The notes under the pieces are model-generated. The model was not told where the DNA came from, searched no databases, and worked only from the letters and a program-made list of their open reading frames with translations. Positions 35,049 through 45,325 of a DNA stretch of 64,000 nt are shown piece after piece. The stretch is taken from NCBI GenBank assembly GCA_030549205.1, contig JAUKTV010000001.1, positions 2,666,001-2,730,000 on the forward strand. The letters run 5' to 3'. The position numbers and the translations under genes are program-made. This stretch comes from Apiosordaria backusii (Eukaryota > Ascomycota > Sordariomycetes > Sordariales > Lasiosphaeriaceae). The stretch's first letter is position 1; each line of letters starts with the position of its first letter.

Positions 35049-35835
35049 ATATGGACTTCATACTGTGTTTTTGACCGGGTACCAGTCCCATGCTGGCCAG
35101 TGGGGATACTGGACGGGAGACCTGAGCCAGATAGGTATCCATCAAACAAACCGAGTTTCACAGCTTGTTGGCTTCTGACCTTCTCGAAGTGTTTCGTGAC
35201 ATTAGAGAAAGAAAAAACATCTCAACTGATATGTGCCATCTCGAGTGAACAGATTCCAGCTGGTCTCGTCCAAGTGAAGGTCGAGTCTTGTGTAAGTCAT
35301 GCTAGCGCCAGATTGGGAAGCGATGATGGAGTCGGCTAAACATCGGTGCAGATTTCCCCAGACCGGAGGTGGAGTCTCCCAGGTTGCCCCGTGCTGAGAG
35401 GATTGGAGGCTCGGCAGGTGGCTGAAGAAAAAATACCGAGGTTCACGAGCGGTTTCGACCACCCGAGAAGTGCCCAGAACCAAGGTTCTCCACCTCGCTC
35501 TGCCGTCATCTTGAATATCACCCTCTCACGCCTCTTCTGCGCCGGACGCATTGCCTCCACCATCCTCCCTCCCTGAACTCTCGACAGAAAATCGAAAATC
35601 CAGCAAAAACATAGCGACCGACACGACACACTTGCACAACAGCGACGGACTTCTTTGTTGCCTGACAATTACGCGTGGCTGGCGTCTAGGCCGTTGCCGA
35701 GGCCGCGGGCATCGACCAGTTTGCGACCCGTCCACTGTGACCCGCTGTTGCCACCCCGGAAACCCTTGTCCGCTGGTTCATCGCGACGCAGCGCTTTTCT
35801 CAACATCCCGGCAACTCTTCCACATCCACAACACG
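35049..35835. other. spacer BiP 3' flank to PEX13 leader
   Basis: Apart from the 5S-like fragment, this 0.79 kb holds the BiP 3' UTR and, on the right, the PEX13 promoter and leader. Both flanking genes run in the plus direction. No further gene is supported. Confidence 0.5.
35078..35140 (+). rRNA. 5S rRNA-derived fragment (3' half)
   Basis: About 40 bp (35102-35140) resemble the 3' half of eukaryotic 5S rRNA. The stretch ATACTGGACGGGAGACC matches the conserved internal control (box C) region AGTACTTGGATGGGAGACC with two single-base gaps and one substitution. A GGCC upstream also fits. The 5' half is not recognisable, so this is a truncated pseudogene. Dispersed 5S genes and pseudogenes are known in Neurospora and relatives. 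It lies 30-90 bp after the BiP stop, perhaps within its 3' UTR. Confidence 0.45.
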
Positions 35836-37299
35836 ATGGCATCACCACCGAAACCGTGGGAAAGACCAGGCGCAGCGTCTGGAACGACTGGTGGGTGCTT
35901 TCTTTATTCTATACGCTCAGTCAAGTTTTCAATCAGAGCAACTGACTAATGACGCAACAATAGCGACTCTTGCTTCTCCAACACCAGCCACTCCCGCTGC
36001 GACAGCAACTGCGACTTCCAACGCACTCTCAAATCCTGCCATGGCGACTACCACCACAACAACGCCCGGCGCTCCGGCGATACCGCCCATGCCAGCTTCC
36101 TTGACATCCTCGGTCGCCCAGAACGCCGCCGCTTACAGCAGACCATACGCCGCATCGCCCTATGGTGGAACTTACGGTTCAGCCTACTCATCCCCCTATT
36201 CATCACCGTACAATAGATATGGCGGCATGGGTGGCATGGGCGGCTATGGAGGCTATGGAGGCGGCATGTACGGTGGCATGGGCGGATATGGCGGTGGTAT
36301 GTACGGAGGAGGCATGTACGGTGGTGGGATGCCAGGCGACCCAAACAATCCCGAAAGCCTCACCAACCGCTTCAACATGAGCACGCAGGCCACTTTCCAG
36401 ATGCTTGAGGGCATCGTGGGCGCCTTTGGCGGGTTCGCACAGATGCTGGAGAGCACCTATATGGCGACACATTCAAGTTTCTTCGGTAAGTAACATAGCC
36501 AACACATTGACATTGTCGCAAGACTGACGTTATCACAGCAATGGTTTCCGTGGCCGAGCAGTTTGGAAACCTTCGTGACACTCTCGGCTCGGTGCTGGGC
36601 ATCTTCACCCTGATGCGCTGGATTCGCACTCTTATCGCCAAAATTACAGGGAGACCACCACCGGTGGATGCCACGGCTCTGACACCCGCTGCATTTGCCC
36701 GCTTCGAGGGTCGGAAGCTTCCCGACGGCAGCAGCCCGCCAAAGCCCAGCCGCAAGCCTCTCTTCTTCTTCCTACTCGCAGCTTTTGGTCTTCCGATGGT
36801 TATGAGCAGAATCATCCGCGGGCTCGCTGCCAGTGCTGAAGAGGAGGAGCGCAAACGCCAGCTCGTGGCCGCCCAGCAAGTCGTCGATCCCAACAATCTC
36901 GTCTTCTGCCGCGTTCTCTACGACTTTACCCCTGCCTCCAACGGTCAGGGCGCTGTTCAAGGAGTCGACATCCAAGTTCACAAGGGTGATTTTGTTGCGG
37001 TGCTGAGTAAGAGCGACCCCCTGGGCAACCCAAGCGAATGGTGGAAGTGCCGTGCCCGCGATGGCAGAATTGGATATCTCCCTGCGACGTTCCTCGAAGT
37101 TATGCGCAAGCCGAACGAGCCCATCGCCGCCATCAAGAACACTCCCGCCAGCGAGAGCAGTAGGACTAGCTCCCTGACCAGCTCCGTCAGCGCGCCCGGC
37201 GCGCTCAGCACAAACCCCCTCAAGGCTCCGCCCATGCCGACAACCAAGGTTGGAGACGTGACTGTGGAGAGCTTCCAGAAGTCGCAGTTCCAATCTTAG
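35836..37299 (+). CDS. pex13: peroxisomal docking protein Pex13
   Basis: Predicted 445 aa from three exons (35836-35890, 35964-36485, 36539-37299; introns 73 and 53 bp). It starts MASPPKPWERPGA, the conserved Pex13 N-terminus, followed by an Ala/Thr/Pro stretch and a Gly/Tyr/Met-rich YGG repeat region (about 90-140), typical of Pex13 and able to form a condensed transport phase. Hydrophobic segments follow (for example FFFLLAAFGLPMVMSRII near 265). A C-terminal SH3 domain (about 300-385; FCRVLYDFTPAS, EWWKCRARDGRIGYLP) binds Pex14 and Pex5. Pex13 with Pex14 forms the import site for peroxisomal matrix proteins. The TAG stop at 37297-37299 is followed in frame by 137 open codons (see the next entry). 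Confidence 0.93.
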
Positions 37300-37713
37300 A
37301 AGGAGGCCAATGTCACACCTGGACCTTTGACAAGCACGCGTTCCGAACGGCGAGCCTCGGTTTCTTTGCCTCTACAGCCAGATCCTGCTTCTGAGGACCC
37401 CATGGGCAGTGTTCCATCTATTGGTCATTCTCGTTCTCACCCGGACCTTTCGACGCTCCTGGCGCAGTTCAGGAAGACAAGAATGACCCCGGTGCCGCGC
37501 TACGACAAGCTTTTAGGAAGGGTAGTGTCTTCGCACCACCCTTTGGAAGGGAATCGTGTGGTGAACGGGAATCCGGTCGCGCATTACCAACATCCTTTAC
37601 AAGATTTGGCGCAAGAATCTCGACCGCGATCCTCATCTCTTGATAACGATCTCCTTGCCGTGAGGCATCTTGCCCTGAATAAGCGCATCAAGAAAGGCAG
37701 AACCGTGGCTTGA
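37300..37713 (+). other. in-frame open extension after the PEX13 stop
   Basis: The PEX13 frame stays open for 137 codons after its TAG, ending KKGRTVA before TGA at 37711-37713. An internal ATG (37327) could also start a separate 128-aa product. The TAG could be a splice acceptor: GTTGGAG at 37249 to TAG at 37299 makes a 51-nt, in-frame intron-like segment, so its removal would join the extension to Pex13. Alternatives are stop-codon readthrough or non-coding 3' UTR that happens to be open. The peptide (SRSHPDLSTLLAQFRKTR) is unknown to me. Confidence 0.3.
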
Positions 37714-39491
37714 GAAGCTCATCAACAGCAGTATTAACAACCTTTTTTTCTTTCTTTTTGTATTCAAACAACAAACCCGACTATTAATATCACACGACTC
37801 GACCGACGTACGACGCGCCATAACGTCAACATATCTTACCGACGCGATCTTGACTTTTTTTTGGCAGGGGGAGAAAGGGGGAGGATGAAGGAAGGATGGG
37901 AAGGAATGGGATGGGTTACGAAAAGAAAGATCACAGAGTCATGGCGTTTTTGGAGTTCAATGACACACAGCATTTCTTACAAATGAGTGAGAAGACAAGC
38001 GACAAACATACATGGATGATGATGACTATGGATTATTATTCTTAGTATCATCACTTTTTTTTTTTCTTTTTGTTGTTTGTTTTTGTAGCGATAGGGAAGA
38101 GAGCGATTGGGATTTTGGGGGTTGTTGATTGATGGATGGAAGGGTGGATGGATGGGGGGGTTGGGTGTTTGTAGTTGTATTAAGAAGCAATGGAAAGCGT
38201 TCATTCATAACTTTGATACCTGTTTCCAGTAGAACTTTTGACAGTCTCGTTTTTCTACAGCATACTCTTTACCCGGAAATTACTTTTGTATCACAGATGT
38301 AGATTGCTTCGCTCTCGTCATACAAACACAAAGCAAATCGTTGACAGACTCCTTTTCTTTTTCTTTTGCCAGGCGAACATTTTGACATGTGACAGTCGCG
38401 GCAAGCTCATGTCCCATGTGTCAAATTGTCGCGTGGGTGTCCCACGTTGCACTTCCTGTGGAGCAAGATGTGCGCACATACATAGTACAGTACAACCCCA
38501 GAATCAGTAGAACATGGAACATGGGTTGAGTTACCGACTGGCAAAGAGCCTCAACTTCACTTTATTTCGTCAGCATATGATCAGCTTACTTCCTGAAAAA
38601 TAGACATAATCACCTTCTAGCCAGCTTTAGTTGTTGCTCAACGCTGTGATTATTGATCCCTACGGTATCTGGCTATCTGGCTATCTACCTACCTACCTAG
38701 TGTGGTTTTTCCCCCTGTGTGCTGTTTCCTTAGGTATGAAGATGGGAATATCTCCCACAGCCATAATAACCATCGTGGGAAAAGGGGCAAAGGCGAAAAG
38801 AAACAACCATAATGATCAACCCCGTGTTGATATATGATCAACCGTTTTGCTTTGCTTAGTGGACATTTTGGGGAATCTTGAATTGATCGTTATCCCATAG
38901 ACCATATCATACAAATAAACGCACCAAAATCCTTGTTTCTTCACTCCTCTTCTCCCTCAAACCATCGAATTGATTTTTTAACCCCTCTTCCCTATTATTG
39001 CTCACTGTCAATCTCTGTGTTATCCCCATGTCTCTCTGTTTCGTTATTCCTCCCCACCTCGACTAACTCCACCCTTTTGCTGTGTATCCCTCTCCATTAC
39101 TAACCGACTGCCCGCTCCCATCTGTGAACTATTCCCACTCGCTCGAGGCGAGCACAACTAGTTACCTAGAAAGTGCGGTTGCCCAGTCGTTCAAGGAGAG
39201 GTAAGAGGTAGCAAAACCAAAAATAAGCTATAAAACCCCGCCGTGTAGGAAACGTCGTCGTCCCAAAACCATCCATCTACTACGAAAAATGATTTGGTTT
39301 ATTCCGATTAGAACGAAACGAAGACAAAAAAAAAAAAAAAAAGAAAAAGCGACCATGAAATGACAAGGCCCAAATTCCAGGGCGGATGAAAAAAAAAGTC
39401 GGTCGCCTGAAAAAGTATACAAATATTCCCATAACAAAAAAGCCAGAGCCAAGTTCTGGATGATGCGACGCGGTTATTCCTCGGTGTGAAT
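37714..39491. other. convergent intergenic region PEX13 / TOA1
   Basis: This 1.78 kb holds the 3' UTRs of two converging genes. It is T-rich on the plus strand around 37,740-38,120 and has A-runs near 39,328-39,345. CTACCTACC-type short repeats occur near 38,690. No gene is supported. Confidence 0.5.
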
Positions 39492-41389
39492 TTACCACTC
39501 GTACTCCCCTGTGGCCTTGTGGAACACATACTCCTTGCCGTTCACAGTAAGAACGCCGTCCTTGAGTGTGCACTTCCTATAACATCAAACTATTAGCCGA
39601 TATGTCTCCAGAGATAATGAGTGTTAATACGTACCACTTGTTCTTCACCCTCTGAACCTTGTCATACATGCAAAGCATCATGTGCCCCATGTCATCCTCC
39701 TCATCGTCATCCTCCTTGTTGTCATCAGAGTCGTCAAGGTCAGAGTTGATCGCATCGTCATCCAAGTCCTCATCCTTGATATCATCATCGCCGCCGTCGA
39801 CCTGCGAAGGACCGGCAGTGGCCCGGCTTTTTTTGTTATCGAGACTGCGGGTCTTGGTGGCCTGCTTCAGGGGAAGCATCAGGCCGCCACCCTCCATCTG
39901 CTTGGCTCGGGCGGCGATCTGGGCATGGAGGAGATCGTCAATCTCGACGCGGCCCATCTCGACGGCTTGACCTTCAGCGTTCCGACGCATCATGACGGCC
40001 TCCCAGCATTCGTCGCTAGGCCCATCAGTCTGAGCATTAGGCAAGCCATTTGGAGCGATACCGCGCTGTTGAGCCTGTTGAGCTTGTTGCTGCATGCGTT
40101 GCTGCATCTGGTTGGCGACGCTCTGCTGGTATTGTTGCTGCGGGCTCAGTTGTTGAGGCCCACCCTGCTGCTGCCGTTGCATATGTTGTTGTTGTTGCAT
40201 GTGCTGAGGATGTTGGGGATGTTGGGGACGTTGTTGATGTTGAGGGTGCTGCTGATACTGTTGCTGTTGAGGGTGCTGCTGCTGGTGACCCTGCTGTTGC
40301 TGCTGCTGAGCTTGGGCAGGATTCACCTGTCCAACCATACCGTTGTGAATGGCATTGATGGAGGCAGCGGCGCCATCACCAAACTTGTTCTGCAAAGCAG
40401 CGGCAGCACGGGCAGCTGCCATATTAGGATGGGGAGGATTATTGTAACCAGGATGCATGGGCTGAGAAGTAGTGCCAGGCTCTTGCTTGATTGGCACCGG
40501 CTCAGACCTGGCTAAACCAGGCTCCTGCTTGATGGGGATTCCATTGGAGTGAGGCTGGATGTTATTCGGCAGCGAGAGAGGTTGAGCAGTAGTCTGAGGG
40601 CTCAGAGTGGACTGAGTATAAGCCGCAACCGGTGGGGGTGCGGCTTGAGGCACTGGGGCCGGGGGTGCGGCTGGTTGAGCTGTAGAAGGCTGATCTGGCT
40701 TAGGGTCCCAGGGAAACTGGGCCACATTCAGCTGCGAAAGCTTCATTTGCCATTTCTGCAGGTTGTGTTAGCTTCATTCATTACTGTCTTCCATTCTCAA
40801 TGAGTAACAAAACAAGAGGAGAAAGGGGGCCCTCTCAAAGGGTGCCACCTCAAAGGGTGCCACGTGATCGATTGTCAGACCATCCAATCGGAAGGCGGTG
40901 TTGGGGAATGGGGTAGGTGCCTCAGCAGCGGGGAAGGAACTTAAAAAGAGACCCAAAAGCACTGGGCCGCCCACTCCAAGGCAGCTTGCTCTCCACCCCT
41001 CTTGCGTCCCAGGAGGCCCAGGTAGTCCAAGTCCGTCAGCCAGCACCGCCCGAACGAAGGGACCGACACTCGTCGCGCCCCTCAACCTCAACCATCACCA
41101 ACCGCACCACCAACATTCTCTGCTTTGGGGAATTCCATCCATCAAATGCAGCGCTGATGCATCCATCCATTACTTGGTTGATGAGCGACAAAAGTGAAAT
41201 AGCGAGGGTGCATGGGGGCAAGCAATGTAGTAAGGAGTACAGGGACAGGAATACGGAAGTTTGCCTCACCTTCTTCAGGTCTTCGAGCACGCCATCCTCA
41301 ACACCATTCTCCTCAAAATCGACGCGCACCGCGTCTATGACGCCCTGAATAACAGACTCGTAGACAGGGCCAACGTGAACGTTCGACAT
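39492..41389 (-). CDS. toa1: transcription factor IIA large subunit Toa1
   Basis: Predicted 441 aa from three exons: 41389-41270, 40755-39635, 39576-39492. It begins MSNVHVGPVYESVIQGVIDA, the helical-bundle N-terminus of TFIIA alpha, continued after the intron by KWQMKLSQLNVAQFPWDP. A long Pro-, then Gln-rich spacer (polyQ about 188-268) follows. An acidic block (about 368-395) leads into the C-terminal beta-barrel half, MLCMYDKVQRVKNKWKCTLKDGVL, ending TGEYEW. TFIIA binds TBP on promoter DNA and stabilises the polymerase II preinitiation complex together with Toa2. The first intron is 514 bp, much longer than all others here, but splicing is required because the N-terminal 40 residues are characteristic. 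The spacer is variable in the family. Confidence 0.93.
40834..40863. repeat. 15-bp tandem duplication inside TOA1 intron 1
   Basis: Two perfect adjacent copies of CTCAAAGGGTGCCAC lie in the long intron. A CACGTG palindrome (40861-40866) directly overlaps the end. Together they could be a regulatory element or simple duplication. Confidence 0.85.
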
Positions 41390-41527
41390 CTTGACGGAAG
41401 GGAGGTTGCGGCGAACACAAAGCGGGCTTGGCTACCTGCGATCGATTGACTCTCTCGGTGCGGGCGTCAAACTGTTGCCTTGACGTATTTGGTAAAACCG
41501 ATCTGGCAAATTTCTCTACCGACTCCT

Positions 41528-41587
<60 letters not shown>

Positions 41588-42591
41588 TCTACGTTTGCAC
41601 CGCAAAAAAACGGGGCCTTCGACTGATAGTTGCGCCGGCGACGAAGAAAGATACGATTCGGAATCGATAGGTCGAGATGAGTTTGTATCCGCGGAGCGAG
41701 GGCGGGAAGTCGGTTTGAGCTGCGAAGGCGTTCCCCTTGCAACTCTGATCTCTTTGATTTTCTTGCTTGCAAAGCCGCTCAAAAAAAGAATGGCTTTCTC
41801 TCTCGTGATACTTGTCTTGTCTAAATGGCAAAGTGCAGCGATTCAGCAATATTTTTGGCAGGGTGCGATATGCCCGTGTTGCGCCGCGGGTCTGGATTGC
41901 TGTTTCGCCTGTGAGTGATGTATTGGGCAAGTTGAACGAATCCGCCAGAGTCCTGTTGAAGTACTGGAGCCTGATTAGTCATCTGGCTCGAGCACCAACA
42001 GCCGCCACGGACCCTGCAATCTGATTGGCCAGGCTGCTTTTCTTGGTGAGTTTAGGTTGCTCGGCACTGTAGAAACAGCACGCCTGCCCTGAAATTCCGA
42101 TTCAAATTCAGCGGTTATTATCACGAGAGCAACCTGGAAGATATTCTCACAAGTTGATCAGTTGGTTACTCCTCCGTAAATAAAACAAAGACTCCAACGC
42201 CTGTTTCCTATTTCCGAAAAATTACAAGTATGCTACAATACTGTTCTCTACAGTGTTCCCCAAGTCCATAGCCATGAAAGGGGAAAGGGTATCTTATGCC
42301 AACAATATGTCCCAGGTTGTTGCTGTTCGTAAACTCATGACCAAGCCGATTTTATTCATTCCCGCATGAAAGAGTGCCGCCTCAAAAATGCCAGAGTGGG
42401 TGGGGGCAGAGAGTATCCGTAAGACTCCGGGTGAATGCTCCTTCCCAACGCCGCGCTGAAACGACCAAATTGCAGGAATCCCATCCGATGCTTTGACTTT
42501 TGCCGAAAGGGAACCGTTGTTATACCTACCGTTGGTTGAACAATTGACTATGATCAGACAGGATCATTGTGTTGTTTGGTGTTGTTAGTAT
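41390..42591. promoter_or_regulatory. intergenic region: TOA1 promoter and CDC20 3' flank
   Basis: TOA1 and CDC20 are both on the minus strand; this 1.2 kb contains the TOA1 leader and promoter (with the TC tract) and the CDC20 3' end. Open frames are short and without motifs. No gene is supported. Confidence 0.5.
41532..41583. repeat. (TC)n dinucleotide microsatellite
   Basis: About 52 bp of near-perfect TC repeats lie some 140 bp upstream of the TOA1 start, on the minus strand reading as GA. Such tracts are common in fungal promoters and leaders and vary in length among strains. Confidence 0.95.
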
Positions 42592-44439
42592 TTAGCGGAT
42601 AGTCATCTGCTTGCTGAGCTCAGCCTTGGCCGACGACCCAGAGCTTCCGACGCCAGCACCAGCGCCTGCCTTCTTCTCGAACACCTTCCAGAACTTCAAA
42701 CTCTCATCGGCAGCAGCCGTGGCCAACATCTGACCATCGGGGCTGAGGCAGCTGTGGAGGACTCTGCTCTCGTGAGCCGGAATCTCAACGTTGCGGACGA
42801 GAGTGGGGTAGCTCCAGATGCTGAGAGAGTTGTCGGGGAAACCGCTCGAGCTGACAATCTCGCGGTAGTGAGGGCTCCACCGAAGGCTGGTGACCTGAGA
42901 GCCGGTATCGATGCTGTTGACGCGGGCGCCAGAAGTGGTGTTCCAGAAGTGGATGTGGCGATCGTACGAGCCACCACCAGTAGCAAGGAGGTTCATGTTC
43001 CATGGGCACCAGGCAAGAGCCTTGACGGCGGCCTTGTGGTTGGTCTTGGTGAACTTGGGGACAGCGAGGGAGCGAGCATCCCAGATCGAGACAAGGTTGT
43101 CGTTGCCACCGGTAGCAAGCTGAGCACCATCGGAGCGCCACTCGAGGCCACAGACCTCGGAGGTGTGAGAAACAAGCTCGGCAACCTTGTGCTCCGCGAT
43201 ACGGACATCATGGTTGAAGACCAAGCCGCTGCGAGAACCGGTCGACAAGAGATGCTTGTTCCAGCCCATAACGCCAACACGAGTCTCGTGGCCGTGCATG
43301 CTGCGGATCTTGACACCCTCGGCGACATCCCAGATTTGGACTTCACCTGTGCCGAGACCGACACCAACGTAGGCGCCATCACCAGACCACTTCACACTGC
43401 TGACATAGGTATCGGGAGTGGTCTCGAGGAGGCAGCTGACAGCACCCTCATCGGCCGACCAGACGTACACGTTGCGCTCCAAGCCAATGGCGACCTGGTT
43501 GCCTGAGCTCCAGTCAAGAAGGTTGAGGTAGTAGTCGTCGATGAGACCAGGGGCATCGAGAACACGCTCGGGCGCTGTTGCAATGCGACGTCTGAACTGA
43601 GGAGGGGCATTCGCGGGCTTCAATGGGCGGTTGTACTGTTGACGAAGATCAATAGGCTTCGAAGACTCTGGCGGGGCCGGCTTGAACTGAAGGATACGAG
43701 TGTTCAAGTTGACACCGCAGGCGTTGGCAAGAGAATCTTGATACGCAACGGTATTGGGCGAAGGGCGAGAGTAGGACTCATCCTCCTCCTCAATGTTGAG
43801 ACCCTCAAGAGCAGCAAGGGCATCATCGGCAGCCGAAGCAACAATAGAGGAGGCCTCGCTATGGCCGGCTCTCGAGCGCTGCTTCTCCTGGAGGTCGAGC
43901 TTTCCTGAACCGACATTGGCGATGGCTGAGCTAGCACCCCGGTTGGGAATGAAACGATCAGCATTGTAGGTAATGGTCGTCTTGGACGACTTTTGCTTGA
44001 TGTTGGCGCTCTTTCTGGCCTTGGGGGAGGTCTTGGTCTGAACACCAGTACCGGTCAAGGTGAAATCGGAGACGCCAAGCTCAAGAGCCTTGCGAGGGGT
44101 CGAGACACCGGCGGCAATGTTGGACTTGGGGGAGTCGCGGTGATGGCTCTTGCTGGACGCTCTGGCGAGACGAGCACCAAGGTTACCGCCGTATACTGAT
44201 TTAGAAGCTCCACGCTCGTTGCTCGACTTCTCGGGGGTGAATGGGGAGGAGTTGAGGTTGATGGGAATGGCACGCTGGCGAGGGGAGGGGGTCAGGGGCA
44301 TCCGACCACCGGCGGTGCGGGAGGAAAAGAGGCCCGTGTGGGACTTGAGGGGTGTTGATACTGTTGCGGTAGCCATGTTTCTGACTGTACTCGTGCTGGT
44401 ATCGAATGTCTCCAATAAAGTGGCAGTGACGGACTGCAA
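42592..44439 (-). CDS. cdc20: APC/C activator Cdc20 (Slp1/Fizzy)
   Basis: A single-exon gene of 615 aa. The disordered N-terminal third holds the C-box DRFIPNR (161-167), which docks on the anaphase-promoting complex, and RILQFKPAPPE near 248, which matches the Mad2-binding motif of Cdc20 rather than Cdh1. Seven WD40 repeats (about 290-590) include WSSGNQVAIGLERNVYVW and GLEWRSDGAQLATGGNDN, forming the propeller that reads D-box and KEN substrates. The last two residues are Ile-Arg, the IR tail that binds Cdc27. Cdc20 starts anaphase by targeting securin and cyclin B and is held by the spindle checkpoint. A second in-frame ATG at residue 22 (44376) may be the real start. The gene is divergent from the Kelch-BTB gene, 0.9 kb away. 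Confidence 0.95.
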   Translation of the reverse strand: MQSVTATLLETFDTSTSTVRNMATATVSTPLKSHTGLFSSRTAGGRMPLTPSPRQRAIPINLNSSPFTPEKSSNERGASKSVYGGNLGARLARASSKSHHRDSPKSNIAAGVSTPRKALELGVSDFTLTGTGVQTKTSPKARKSANIKQKSSKTTITYNADRFIPNRGASSAIANVGSGKLDLQEKQRSRAGHSEASSIVASAADDALAALEGLNIEEEDESYSRPSPNTVAYQDSLANACGVNLNTRILQFKPAPPESSKPIDLRQQYNRPLKPANAPPQFRRRIATAPERVLDAPGLIDDYYLNLLDWSSGNQVAIGLERNVYVWSADEGAVSCLLETTPDTYVSSVKWSGDGAYVGVGLGTGEVQIWDVAEGVKIRSMHGHETRVGVMGWNKHLLSTGSRSGLVFNHDVRIAEHKVAELVSHTSEVCGLEWRSDGAQLATGGNDNLVSIWDARSLAVPKFTKTNHKAAVKALAWCPWNMNLLATGGGSYDRHIHFWNTTSGARVNSIDTGSQVTSLRWSPHYREIVSSSGFPDNSLSIWSYPTLVRNVEIPAHESRVLHSCLSPDGQMLATAAADESLKFWKVFEKKAGAGAGVGSSGSSAKAELSKQMTIR

Positions 44440-45325
44440 TTAGGTGATGGGGTGGAGTGTCGACCAGTCGAGTACTCCAGGTAACTCCAAGTAATGGTTA
44501 CAATTATCGATTTTTTTTGTGGTTTTGTCGATTATGGGTACCAAAAATTGCCAAAAAGTGCCAAAAAGAAGCCTTGACGAAGAAGGACAACCAAGACAGG
44601 CTCGAAGTGATTCTTGCGTATAGGGCTTGCAAAATTCTAGGGGTGGTTTGCTGATGAAGCTGATGGAGTATTTGGAATGCAATGCAGAGCAAAAACCCCA
44701 AAGGATGCGGTGTTGTTTGTGTGTTTTGTGTGTGATGGTATGAGGAAGGAGAGCTTCGGGACATGAGGGAAGGATGGAAGGTGATTTAAATGTTTACATG
44801 TGTTGTCCAGGCAACGACCGCCAGCTGCCTGGCTTCCTTGCTCGACCCCACCAATTTTGCGCCAGCTGGTGCAACCCCTGATGGCAAGGCTGCGCGCGGC
44901 TTGGTCTGTGGGCCCCCAATCTGCACGGTGCGCCTACTAGCGGGTTGCAAAGTCAGCATCTGGAACCCCTGGCCCCCGTGGCCCCCTGCTGTGTCGCAGG
45001 TGGACAAGGAAATGCCAAGCGCTGAGCAGCCTTTTTTGACCCGCTGCCGCACACCAGCCTTGGACCATCCCACGCCAACAACCACACTTGCAACAGCAAA
45101 CTTCCGGCGAGCAACTGTCTCTTCTCGATTCAGCATGACCGCGCGCACCTCGCATTGACCGAATTGGGCCTGTCTTGACATCGAGAAAAATATTCAGCTG
45201 CGTGGGGAAGGGGCATGAATGTCTGACTGGCGCTCTCGTAGGGCATTCTTGCAGTAACTGGAAACTGTCTTAGCAACAGAGAGCAGCGAAAACGAAGCAA
45301 CGCTCATTTTGCCTTTGCAGCCACC
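44440..45325. promoter_or_regulatory. divergent promoter region CDC20 / Kelch-BTB gene
   Basis: This 0.89 kb is shared by two outward-facing genes. The two overlapping opposite-strand open frames near 44,786-45,181 have no motif and are likely chance in GC-rich DNA. No gene is supported. Confidence 0.5.
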
